Source: Dehalococcoidia bacterium
Lineage (GTDB): Bacteria > Chloroflexota > Dehalococcoidia > UBA1151 > UBA1328
Direction of reading: 5' to 3'
NCBI GenBank assembly: GCA_030745955.1
Contig: JASLNQ010000034.1
Span: 1 to 13,680, forward strand
Length of the DNA: 13,680 nucleotides
The notes under the pieces were generated by a model. That model had not been told where the DNA came from. It saw only the letters and a program-made list of their open reading frames with translations, and searched no databases. Made by a program: the position numbers and the translations under genes. Each line of letters opens with the position of its first letter. Positions within the stretch are counted from its first letter, which is position 1. This document shows, one piece after another, positions 1 through 6,708 of this stretch.

Positions 1-169
1 CAACCCATCAAAACGACCGCACCGGGTCCCAAATCCCCACTCACCACCCGTCAACCCCATCACCCGCCAACACCCTCAGCCCGCACTCGCAAACAAGCTC
101 ATCGCGAGCCCGACGAAACGCGTTACGAACCACTCTCTCCCCCACGACAGGCGTACACTCTCGAACGCC
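1..169. other. C-rich, G-poor stretch before the transporter
   Basis: No convincing gene is visible. The plus strand is rich in A and C and poor in G, with many CACC/CCCC runs. Two plus frames stay open to the left edge: the transporter frame, and another that ends at about 198. Neither gives a recognisable protein, so an upstream gene's tail cannot be confirmed or excluded. Confidence 0.4.
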
Positions 170-1561
170 TTGCCAGACATCTCAGACATCTCAGATAACT
201 CACAATCCGAAGCTGCCGCGAACGGTCTACCGCCTGGCGCCTCCACCCATTCGACGGGCTCTGGACAAGCCGCAGCCGGGAGCTCGGAACCGCGCGGAAG
301 CGAACTGAAGCCTGACTCATCAACCGAGTCACCGGCGACCGGCCTCTCGGTAAAGCAGACGAGTCTGGCGCTCATGTACGGACTCTCGGCAGGCCACGGC
401 GTAAAGCACTTCGGGCAGGGCGCCCTCCTCGTCATGATCCCGAGCATCAAGGCCACCCTCGGACTCTCCGACGTCGCGGTCGGGGGCATCTCGTCAGCCC
501 AGTCCATCTCCTCGGGCCTCGCCAACATCCCCGCCGGCATCCTCACCGACATGTTCCGCAAGAAGATCGCCTGGATACTCTTCACCTCCATGATCATGGT
601 CGGCACCGGCTACATCATCATCGGCGCGTCGCCCTGGTACTGGGCACTCCTCGCAGGCGTCGCCATAGTAGGTTTTGGCACGTCGCTGTGGCACGCCCCC
701 GCCTTCGGCACCCTGGCCGCACGCTATCCCGAGCGACGCGGCTTCGCGATGGCTGCCCACCTCACCGGCGCGCAAATCGGCAACACAACGTCGCCACTTA
801 TCATCGGCTTCCTGCTGGCAGGTTCGATCGGGTCATGGGTTGTGTTCAGCGGAATCGACTGGCGATGGCTGGCGGTGATCGTGGCGATACCGATGTACAT
901 GACCGCACTGACGGTGATCGCCAAATTCAAGTCGGCGGGTGCTGAGTCGACGGGTTCCGTATCGCTCGGTGATTACTTCACGTCAGCCAAGCGGCTTCTC
1001 AGCAACCGCGGCGTGCTCGGAATGGCGCTGCTGGGTGCGATGCGGGGCGCGATCCACAACTCGTTCCAGGTCTTCCTGGTCATCTACATGCGTGAGGAAC
1101 TGGAATACTCAGACACCTATGTTGGCCTCCACATCGCGCTCATCACCATGGCCGGCATTATCTCGACCCCGATCATGGGTAATGTGTCGGACCGTACGGG
1201 CCGCCGACCCGTGATCGCTTTCGCCATGATGTCGATGACCCTGATAATTTTCCTGTTCCTGCAGTTCGATTCAGGACTCACCATGATGGCCCTGATCGCC
1301 GTACTCGGGCTGTTCTTCTTCTCGGTGATGCCGATCATCAACGCCGCAGCTATGGACATGATCGACAAGGGTTCAGAGGGTTCGGGGACGGCGCTGATGT
1401 TCTCTGGGGGCGCCATAATCGGATCGCTCACCCCGATTGCCGCGGGCTTCATCAACCAGTCGAGTGGCTTCCACGGCGTCGTGATCTTCTCAGGGATCAT
1501 CGCCGCCACCGGCGCCGTCCTATCGCTGGTACTCCCGATGACAAGAAGTACGACCGCCTAG
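170..1561 (+). CDS. MFS transporter, Fsr (fosmidomycin-resistance)-like
   Basis: Predicted inner-membrane major facilitator with about 12 hydrophobic segments. The transporter core begins near residue 66 (LALMYGLSAGHGVKHFGQGA). A motif-A loop, GILTDMFRKK, lies near residues 123-132 and its second-half counterpart GNVSDRTGRRP near 337-348. The stretch WHAPAFGTLAARYPERRG followed by AHLTGAQIG resembles the Fsr-type branch of the family; this is recalled family knowledge, and the substrate cannot be named. The start is uncertain. TTG at 170 is simply the longest choice and has no clear ribosome site, and the frame is open upstream to the window edge. The first ~65 residues are low-complexity and contain a dispersed repeat at 247-270. 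A start at ATG 374 (residue 69) would remove all of that but leave almost nothing before the first membrane helix. It stands alone on the plus strand; the next gene follows after about 110 bp. Confidence 0.85.
   Translation: MPDISDISDNSQSEAAANGLPPGASTHSTGSGQAAAGSSEPRGSELKPDSSTESPATGLSVKQTSLALMYGLSAGHGVKHFGQGALLVMIPSIKATLGLSDVAVGGISSAQSISSGLANIPAGILTDMFRKKIAWILFTSMIMVGTGYIIIGASPWYWALLAGVAIVGFGTSLWHAPAFGTLAARYPERRGFAMAAHLTGAQIGNTTSPLIIGFLLAGSIGSWVVFSGIDWRWLAVIVAIPMYMTALTVIAKFKSAGAESTGSVSLGDYFTSAKRLLSNRGVLGMALLGAMRGAIHNSFQVFLVIYMREELEYSDTYVGLHIALITMAGIISTPIMGNVSDRTGRRPVIAFAMMSMTLIIFLFLQFDSGLTMMALIAVLGLFFFSVMPIINAAAMDMIDKGSEGSGTALMFSGGAIIGSLTPIAAGFINQSSGFHGVVIFSGIIAATGAVLSLVLPMTRSTTA
247..270. 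repeat. Dispersed short repeat (reverse reads CTTGTCCAGAGCCCGTCGAA)
   Basis: Read on the minus strand, this segment begins CTTGTCCAGAGCCCGTCGAA and translates as PEPVEW in one frame. It is a close variant of a small interspersed repeat (CTTGTCCTGAGCCTGTCGAA, giving PEPVEG/LSKPVE peptides) that I associate with Chloroflexota and some other environmental bacteria. Here it lies in the doubtful N-terminal extension of the transporter. Only one copy was seen in the window, so its repeat status rests on outside knowledge. Confidence 0.5.
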
Positions 1562-1673
1562 TGCCACTTACCTCCACCGGGCCGGGCCGTTCTTGATCGC
1601 ATTTTCAGCACTCCGTAAAATCGGGCGATACCGATCCGGGCCGTTACCAGCGCGTTCGGTAAATGAGGCAACC

Positions 1674-2969
1674 ATGGCAAAACACGAAGTGAATCCAGTC
1701 CAGTACGAGACGCTTTCGCCGGGCTACGAGGCTGTCAGTGTCTCCGATCCTGGTGCATACACCCCCGGCACAGATGGCGAAGGGCCGTTCGATATCGACC
1801 TTGCCACAACCGAAGGTCCTACTGTTAAGTGGACCACGTGGCCCATGACGCTCGAGCACGGGAGAGTGCCGTGGACCGATGAAATCCGCGTGCTCAACGA
1901 GATGCAGTCGAAACTTGGCACGCTTGGAATGGAAACGCGTCGCCTGTGTGCACATATCGGAAGCCTGGTGCCCTGTGATTCAGGCTTCCCTGTCACCGTC
2001 GATGAACTGTTGAGTGCGCTGGGCCGGGGCCGCCTCTACAAGAAGACATTCCACAACGGGTGTTGGGCCCCATCCGTATGGTGGGAGGAACGTACAACCC
2101 AGCCGGGACAGCAGGCCGCAATGCTGGCGATCGAAGACATTGTCCGGGGCTACGTCAGTGGGGTTCGGCGATCGGAGCTCACCGACCGATATCCGCAGGC
2201 AGGTCAGTTTATCGCGCGGACCTGCGACTGGCTTGGACCGGCTGAACAACTGAGTCCCGTTCAGCATTTGATGATTGAACGGTTCCTGCTCCCCTTCGAG
2301 TACTTCACCCGCCGCACCCACGATTGGAATCCCGTGTACCAGGAGTGCTTCGGAGAGGATGGGCGAGGGCAAGAAATCGACACCGAAATCACCCGCCTCG
2401 CGGGCCTTCCACGGATCCGCTGGAACAATTCTGAAGAGTTCAAAACGGCTCATTCGTCGATCGAGGGCGAACGCAAGAAAAACCTCTACGAGGTTTGCGG
2501 TGCCCTCGCGATCAGTCTGCATACGCTTTCCGACTGTCATCACAGTTCGTTTCGTTATGTAGAGACCTGGCTGCACGGGATAGGCAGGGGAAAACTACAG
2601 ATCCCCGGACGGTCTGCAGGAACCGAGCGACGTCGCCTGGGTCGACTCCTCTTCGGCTACGCTCTTGCACTGGACCGGTGGCTCCAGGGAGTTTCGATGC
2701 AGTGGCTGCTCATGGACCTGGGGCATGTCGATCTTGGATTCGATCCAAAGAATGAAATTCTCAGGGTGTATGCCTACCTGGGCGAGCGACGATCACCAAC
2801 CAGAGAATGGCTTACCGCATGCCTGTGGTACAACATTGCGCGGTCCTGGCCGGCTGGACTGGATTGCGGGAGGAGCAACCACCCCGAGTTACTTGCCACG
2901 GCGGAGGCCAGTGGAATCGTCGTCAACGAGTGGATGTCGGCAAAACTGCAGGAGCACCCCCCTTCGTGA
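1674..2969 (+). CDS. Hypothetical tryptophan-rich protein, 431 aa
   Basis: I do not recognise this family. The frame opens at TTG 1593, but ATG 1674 is preferred because GAGG lies 6 bases upstream and the protein then begins MAKHEVNPVQYE. It is a soluble-looking protein with no signal peptide or membrane helix. It is unusually rich in tryptophan (16 of 431), including VKWTTWP, SVWWEERT and DRWLQGVSMQWLLMD, and has nine or so cysteines without an obvious metal-binding spacing. The C-terminal third looks helical. It follows the transporter by about 110 bp on the same strand and converges with the broken response regulator, whose end is 84 bp away. No known catalytic motif was seen. The length and open frame in a high-GC context, with a good start site, make a real gene likely. 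Confidence 0.7.
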   Translation: MAKHEVNPVQYETLSPGYEAVSVSDPGAYTPGTDGEGPFDIDLATTEGPTVKWTTWPMTLEHGRVPWTDEIRVLNEMQSKLGTLGMETRRLCAHIGSLVPCDSGFPVTVDELLSALGRGRLYKKTFHNGCWAPSVWWEERTTQPGQQAAMLAIEDIVRGYVSGVRRSELTDRYPQAGQFIARTCDWLGPAEQLSPVQHLMIERFLLPFEYFTRRTHDWNPVYQECFGEDGRGQEIDTEITRLAGLPRIRWNNSEEFKTAHSSIEGERKKNLYEVCGALAISLHTLSDCHHSSFRYVETWLHGIGRGKLQIPGRSAGTERRRLGRLLFGYALALDRWLQGVSMQWLLMDLGHVDLGFDPKNEILRVYAYLGERRSPTREWLTACLWYNIARSWPAGLDCGRSNHPELLATAEASGIVVNEWMSAKLQEHPPS

Positions 2970-3052
2970 CGGCGCGCCGCACTCCTGGCGGTCACGGTCC
3001 GCAACTGTGAACGACCCTCCCAGCTTGCGAGCGAGTCAGAGAGGGGGTTGTC

Positions 3053-3741
3053 TCATGTTGTGGCCACAGAAGAAACCGAGTACCCGATCCCGCGGTGCGA
3101 CCGGATCAGGCCCTCGTCCTGTGAATCCTGGCTCAGCTTCAGGCGGAGTCTGCGGATCGCCATGTGCACAGCTGCGTCCGATACCGTCGTGTTACCCCAC
3201 GCCTGCTGCTTCAGCGTCGAGAACTCAACCACCATGCCCGGATCTCTCGTCAGCGCCTGTACACATCCCACTCGGTCAGATTCAGATCAAAGCGCTCACC
3301 GTTCACAACGGCGTTCTTGCGATCGAAATCGAGCAGCAGGCCCGGCGCAGCGAAGGCCGTTCGCTCCGATTTCCTGCCCGATACGCGACGCGTAACTGCC
3401 CTGACACGTGCCATCAACTCAATCGGCTCATACAGCTTGGTCACGTAGTCGTCGGCGCCTACCGTAAGGGCCTTCACGATCGACTCCGTCGTATCGTTTC
3501 CGCTCACGACGATCACGGGCACATCCGATGACTTACGCAGCTGTTTCAGGACCTCCAGGCCGTCCATGTCGGGCAGGCCCATATCCAGGAACACCAGGTC
3601 GGCCGCGTTCGCCCCCAGGTGATCGAGCATGTCTGTACCGAGCTCGAATTCAGACAATTCGTTCCTGCTTCCCGAAACCTCGAAGCAGATACGGATTGAA
3701 TCGCGCTGATTGGGATCGTCGTCGCAGATGATGACTTTCAA
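3053..3741 (-). pseudogene. OmpR/PhoB-type response regulator, frameshifted
   Basis: The first frame (TTG at 3741 to stop at 3250, 163 codons) gives a receiver domain with the acidic pocket D7-D8-D9, phosphoacceptor D53 (VFLDMGLPDMDG), S80 and K102, followed by the start of a winged-helix domain ending NLTEWDVYRR-stop. The other frame, entered near 3260, continues it: QALTRDPGMVVEF, then HMAIRRLRLKL and LIRSHRGIGYSV, to a stop at 3053. This is the classic OmpR DNA-binding domain with its recognition helix and C-terminal hairpin. Restoring one base next to TAC/AGG near 3258-3261 would give one continuous ~228-residue regulator. K102 is followed by leucine instead of the usual proline (TKLYEP rather than TKPYEP), a second departure from the family. 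GGAG lies 11 bases before the TTG start. No sensor kinase is next to it. A sequencing or assembly indel remains possible. Confidence 0.85.
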
Positions 3742-4144
3742 GGAAGTGCGGGCTCCGTTAGGACAGGGACTGATTCAGGCGACCGGTTGGCGGTCGTACG
3801 CAAATGCGTGGAAACAGTATCAGGTTCCACGTTCCAACAAACATGCACGAACAACAAAACCTACCCAACCCCATTCAGACCGGCTCACGACATCACCCGA
3901 TTCGTCGCAACCGCCCATTACCAAAGTGCCAACACTAACCCTCCATGACCACCCGCCCGGCACCCTCTGGACACCTCGATGTACGACCACCGTCCCCCTG
4001 GTCGATTTCCCGTACCAAACCACAGATGGATAACCGGAAACTAATCCGAAACCGGATATGACTCGGTGTGCCGTCAAGTTGAAACCGGGGGGTTCTCGCC
4101 AGACCGCAAACCTGTTACGGTCTGAATGCGGTTCGTTCGGTCCT
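3742..4144. other. Intergenic region, C-rich, no gene seen
   Basis: No credible gene lies here. From about 3830 to 4020 the plus strand is strongly C/A-rich and G-poor, like the left edge of the window. Open frames exist on both strands (for example 3820-4077 minus, 85 codons) but give no recognisable protein. Two small structures are visible: a 7-bp inverted repeat CAGACCG/CGGTCTG at 4100-4106 and 4118-4124, and a copy of CAAGTTGAAACC at 4075-4086. Confidence 0.5.
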
Positions 4145-4186
4145 TAAAAAGATGCGCCCCTCCGGAGGCGTGAGTGGAGGGGCGCA
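4145..4186 (-). terminator. Rho-independent terminator
   Basis: A perfect 11-bp inverted repeat, TGCGCCCCTCC at 4153-4163 and GGAGGGGCGCA at 4176-4186, has a 12-base loop. Read on the minus strand, the stem is followed by TCTTTTT (4145-4151), so it ends minus-strand transcription. It would stop transcripts from the ParB-like gene about 200 bp upstream, or those of a separate RNA in between. There is no T-run on the plus-strand side. Confidence 0.85.
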
Positions 4187-4389
4187 CGGGCTCTGAGCGG
4201 AGACTGAACCAGCAACTACCGAGCCCGGGAAGGTCGCTGGCGGCAAAGGGTTTGTGTGTCCGCACAAACCCCAGGTTTCAACTTGTCGTCTCAACGCGAT
4301 ATTCAGCTTTGTCTCGGCCCAACATCCCGGCGGTCCGGGTGTCACCTACTTCCTGTATGTGTTAACGCTCCGGGCTCCTCGATTGTTCC
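4145..4389 (-). ncRNA. Candidate structured RNA or long structured 3' UTR
   Basis: Between the stop of the ParB-like gene and the terminator, the minus strand holds a dense series of hairpins. CCCGG/CCGGG is at 4326-4339, a 9-bp GGGTTTGTG/CACAAACCC stem with a 6-base loop at 4248-4271, a 7-bp CGGGCTC/GAGCCCG stem at 4187-4227, and the terminator stem at 4153-4186 directly next to it. I checked for the hallmarks of tmRNA, RNase P RNA, SRP RNA and 6S RNA and did not recognise any. No promoter was identified. It may be only the 3' UTR of the ParB-like gene, so the call is tentative. Confidence 0.35.
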
Positions 4390-5295
4390 CTAGACCGGGG
4401 TTCTGTTCGCCCCTATCGGCTGCGGGACGGACGACCGGAGAGCTACGCCACCGTTGAGATTGACCAGCGCCGACTTAAGTCGGCTGTCCAGGATTCGCAA
4501 GCTGCTTATGAGCTTCAATCGCCGGTACTCCGGTATGACCTGCAGCTGTAGTGCATCAAGCTCACCGGCGATTTTCAGGACGGCGTTTTCAATCAACTGG
4601 GTGTCGGCCTCGATGGGCCGGGCCGGCTGAATCACCGGAGCCGGCTCCGGTTCGCGCTCGGGTGCGCGCTTGCCGTTTACTACCTCTTCGATGATCTCTT
4701 CGATCGTCAGGTTAACCGCGGTCTTCGCACGGCCGACGATTCGTTCGACGTGGACGCTCGATAGGCGGCCCTCGATAAACGGCTGGGCGATCTCTCGCTG
4801 TCTGGCGTGGTCGTCGATGTCGGCGATCGAGCGTGCCTCTTTGAAGGTCAACTCGCCACTGTTCACCCTTTCACCTAGGCCGGGGTCGAGGGTGCGGATC
4901 AGGCTTTCGTAATGGTGGATAGTGCCGGGTGTGATACCGGTCCTGCGGGCCAGCTCCTGCTGGGTAACCTCATGTGTGTCGCGGTACTCCATGAAGGCCC
5001 GCCCCAGCTCCATCGCCGGTACCAGGGAAGAGTGATACTGCTCTGCAAGCGACAGCTCCCAGCGCTCCTGCGGTGTGACCTCTTCCTTAACGGTGCACTC
5101 AACGGCAACTTCGCCGGCTTCGATCGCCGCCGTGAGTTTTCGGCCGCCCGCGAGCAGCAGGTAACCGCTGTCCGTCGGCACGACTACCGGATCACGCTTC
5201 GAACGCACGGACCGGGTGGTTTCACGCCGTCCGTTTGGCCTCTTTGGTCGAGGCAGATCAGGATCAGGGAAGATCTGGTCGATCGGAATCTTCAA
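4390..5295 (-). CDS. Degenerate ParB/Spo0J-like DNA-binding protein
   Basis: Predicted 301-residue cytoplasmic DNA-binding protein. The order matches ParB: an N-terminal box (IDQIFPDPDLPRP), a short strand VVVPTDSGYLLLAGGRKLTAA matching the family's GERR box (here GGRK, residues 50-53), a box III equivalent (EQYHSSLVPAMELGRAF, residues 85-101), and a helix-turn-helix at about 109-135 (VTQQELARRTGITPGTIHHY). The parts tied to CTP binding and clamp closure are poorly kept: the first box is shortened, GERR is GGRK and ENxxR is EQYHS. TTG at 5295 is the start, supported by GAGG 8 bases upstream. No ParA partner is nearby, so partition is not implied. A regulator or a mobile-element ParB homologue is as likely. 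A small membrane-protein gene lies 188 bp upstream on the same strand, and a terminator is about 200 bp downstream. Confidence 0.8.
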   Translation of the reverse strand: MKIPIDQIFPDPDLPRPKRPNGRRETTRSVRSKRDPVVVPTDSGYLLLAGGRKLTAAIEAGEVAVECTVKEEVTPQERWELSLAEQYHSSLVPAMELGRAFMEYRDTHEVTQQELARRTGITPGTIHHYESLIRTLDPGLGERVNSGELTFKEARSIADIDDHARQREIAQPFIEGRLSSVHVERIVGRAKTAVNLTIEEIIEEVVNGKRAPEREPEPAPVIQPARPIEADTQLIENAVLKIAGELDALQLQVIPEYRRLKLISSLRILDSRLKSALVNLNGGVALRSSVPQPIGANRTPV

Positions 5296-5327
5296 CTTGT
5301 TGTCCTCGGTGCGAATTTTCTAGCCTG

Positions 5328-5445
5328 CTGGAATGGGTGCGAGGCTCGAACTGGGACACTCTCACAACGCATTCCAAATTGTTGAAGGTAATTCTCCGCG
5401 TTCCAGATGGCACAAGTTGAAACTGTCCCGCTGCATTCCAAATTG
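5328..5445. repeat. CATTCCAAA-type repeats upstream of the ParB-like gene
   Basis: Two identical 13-bp copies of GCATTCCAAATTG lie at 5369-5381 and 5433-5445. A weaker copy, GCGTTCCAGA, is at 5398-5407 and an inverted CATTCCAG is at 5328-5335. They lie between the ParB-like gene and the small membrane-protein gene. They look like binding sites for a regulator; the ParB-like HTH protein itself is an obvious candidate, but that is inference. Confidence 0.55.
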
Positions 5446-5483
5446 CGGGGTATTCTGTCCTCGGTGGGGAAACCTCTTCAAAT

Positions 5484-5660
5484 TCAAGGATCTTTCTCTC
5501 TGTGTGACCTCCGGATTCTTATGTAGATATCTGCGCAGGTTTCACCGAGGATCACGACAATTACCGCGACGACCAACGCGGCCAAAACCCCAATTGGTGC
5601 GTATTTGAATACGGTGGCTGCACTTATGATCGATGTAGCGAATACTGTTGCCTTCATCAT
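5484..5660 (-). CDS. Small single-pass membrane protein, 58 aa
   Basis: This short frame reads MMKATVFATSIISAATV, then a strongly hydrophobic segment (about residues 21-39, including GVLAALVVAVIVVILG), then a charged tail ending RIRRSHREKDP. That is a typical single membrane helix with a basic cytoplasmic end. Start: two adjacent ATG codons. GGAG lies 4 bases before the first and 7 before the second, so the second (5657, 57 aa) may be the true one. It sits upstream of and on the same strand as the ParB-like gene, and divergent from the DUF5343 gene. No family is recognised. Small hydrophobic proteins of this kind include toxins, holin-like proteins and membrane-complex subunits; nothing here chooses between them. 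Confidence 0.55.
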   Translation of the reverse strand: MMKATVFATSIISAATVFKYAPIGVLAALVVAVIVVILGETCADIYIRIRRSHREKDP

Positions 5661-5724
5661 GGAACTCCAACAGACCGGAAGCGGCCCGTTTAGGTGATTG
5701 TTCAGGTGGTGGTGTTAATGATCC

Positions 5725-5782
5725 GCGTTCCAAACATTGGATTCGAAAACTGTCCTACATTCCAAAAATACATTCCAAAACC
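5725..5782. repeat. CATTCCAAA direct repeats upstream of the DUF5343 promoter
   Basis: ACATTCCAAAAAT (5757-5769) and ACATTCCAAAACC (5770-5782) are tandem 13-bp units. GCGTTCCAAA precedes them at 5725-5734. The last unit ends 3 bases before the -35 element of the DUF5343 promoter. AACTGTCC comes just before the first tandem unit (5748-5755) and also before a repeat at 5433 (5421-5428), so the two clusters share a larger motif. The position fits an activator or repressor site. Confidence 0.55.
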
Positions 5783-5785
5783 GTA

Positions 5786-5814
5786 TTGACTTCGGCATTG
5801 GTGCCCTCTACATT
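5786..5814 (+). promoter_or_regulatory. Sigma70-type promoter for the DUF5343 gene
   Basis: TTGACT at 5786-5791 and TACATT at 5809-5814 are separated by exactly 17 bases. This would start transcription near 5821 and give a leader of about 33 bases before ATG 5854. The direct repeats just upstream suggest a regulated promoter. Confidence 0.65.
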
Positions 5815-5853
5815 GCATTTCATGGAAATAATCCGAATCGACAATTGCGTTCA

Positions 5854-6615
5854 ATGACTCTTCAACAAGCGCCCCCGACTGTCCCTCCCTACGTGCCCTA
5901 TCGAACGTTCCAGACTTTTTTGGAATTCCTGCTAGACGAAGGCATTCCAGAAAGAATTGACAAATCGGTTTGGGGACCCAGGTTCTCTGGCAGTTCGGGA
6001 ACACAATTGATGACGACACTCAAGGTGCTTGAGCTGGTTGATTCCGAGGCGCATCCATCCGACGAACTGGAACAACTTGTCCATGGTGAAGGTGAACAAC
6101 GGAGGGCGTTATTGCGCCGAATTCTCCAGCGCTTCTACACGCCGGTTTTCGAACTTGACCTGACCCGCGCGAGCAAGGGCCAGTTTCACGAGGCGTTTCG
6201 GTCCTTCGGAACAAAGGAAGGCGTCCTTACCAAGTGTGAGGCATTCTTTATCCGGGCTGCGCAGGCAGCTGGAATCGAGCTCTCGAAGCGAATTCTGGCA
6301 GGTCGGCACGGTGCCAGCCGATCGCGCGCGACCGTCGCCCCGGCCCGCTCACGCGCGGTCACAGCCCAGGCCGTCGCCCCGGAGCAAAATGTCATCCCTG
6401 CGCAGACCGAAACCCTCGTCCCCGCGCAGGCTGCAGAGCTTGAACTCGCCGATCGGATCCTGGCCAAGTACCCGGACTTCGACCCGGCCTGGGACCCGGC
6501 CGTCCAGGCCAAGTGGCTTGAGGGGATGACACGGCTCTACGAAGGCCTGTCGGTGCGGCCCGCCGAGCGCCAACCCGACACCGACGGCACGACCGAAGAC
6601 CGGCAGCCCGGCTAA
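5854..6615 (+). CDS. DUF5343-domain protein
   Basis: I recognise the DUF5343 pattern: PPYVPYRTFQTFLEFL near residues 11-26, IDKSVWGPRFSGSSGTQLM near 35-53 and LELVDSEAHPSDELEQLV near 58-75. This is a winged-helix-like domain of unknown function. An alanine/arginine-rich linker (about 150-195) leads to a C-terminal element (LADRILAKYPDFDPAWDPAV, then QAKWLEGMTRLYE) often seen at the end of these proteins. The frame opens at 5737, but the first 39 codons would run through the promoter and repeats, so ATG 5854 (253 aa) is preferred; no strong ribosome site is visible. It is divergent from the small membrane protein and the ParB-like gene and shares their repeats. No catalytic motif was seen. The family match is from memory and needs a profile search. 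Confidence 0.75.
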   Translation: MTLQQAPPTVPPYVPYRTFQTFLEFLLDEGIPERIDKSVWGPRFSGSSGTQLMTTLKVLELVDSEAHPSDELEQLVHGEGEQRRALLRRILQRFYTPVFELDLTRASKGQFHEAFRSFGTKEGVLTKCEAFFIRAAQAAGIELSKRILAGRHGASRSRATVAPARSRAVTAQAVAPEQNVIPAQTETLVPAQAAELELADRILAKYPDFDPAWDPAVQAKWLEGMTRLYEGLSVRPAERQPDTDGTTEDRQPG

Positions 6616-6656
6616 CGCCACGGACTGCGTCGATCCCCTCTCACATGCCCTGGTGT

Positions 6657-6708
6657 GCCCCGCGGGGCTTCCTGCTGTCGCCCAGGCAATTCGATTGCGC
6701 CCGGCGAC
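6657..6708. other. Palindromes between convergent genes, possible terminator
   Basis: A perfect 12-bp palindrome GCCCCGCGGGGC (6657-6668) is followed by a bulged stem-loop. Its outer arms are GTCGCC (6677-6682) and GGCGAC (6703-6708), and its inner arms are CAAT and ATTG around a TCG loop. It lies just after the DUF5343 gene in the 253-bp gap before the convergent acetyltransferase gene. No T-run follows on either strand, so an intrinsic terminator is not proven. The rest of the gap holds nothing recognisable. Confidence 0.35.

Noticed and set aside
2970..2979. Palindrome CGGCGCGCCG after the tryptophan-rich gene
   Set aside because: It is a short GC palindrome with no T-run; such 10-mers are expected in DNA of this composition.
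2665..3531. Plus-strand open frame of 288 codons
   Set aside because: It overlaps the end of the tryptophan-rich gene and runs antisense through the response regulator; it gives a low-complexity, unrecognisable protein.
3820..4077. Minus-strand open frame of 85 codons in the intergenic region
   Set aside because: It has no ribosome site or recognisable protein, and its composition simply mirrors the C-rich plus strand.
5328..5782. CRISPR-like array formed by the CATTCCAAA repeats
   Set aside because: The repeats are too short and irregularly spaced, with no uniform spacers and no cas genes nearby.
5737..5853. Upstream part of the DUF5343 open frame
   Set aside because: It runs through direct repeats and a sigma70-type promoter; the family-like protein starts at ATG 5854.
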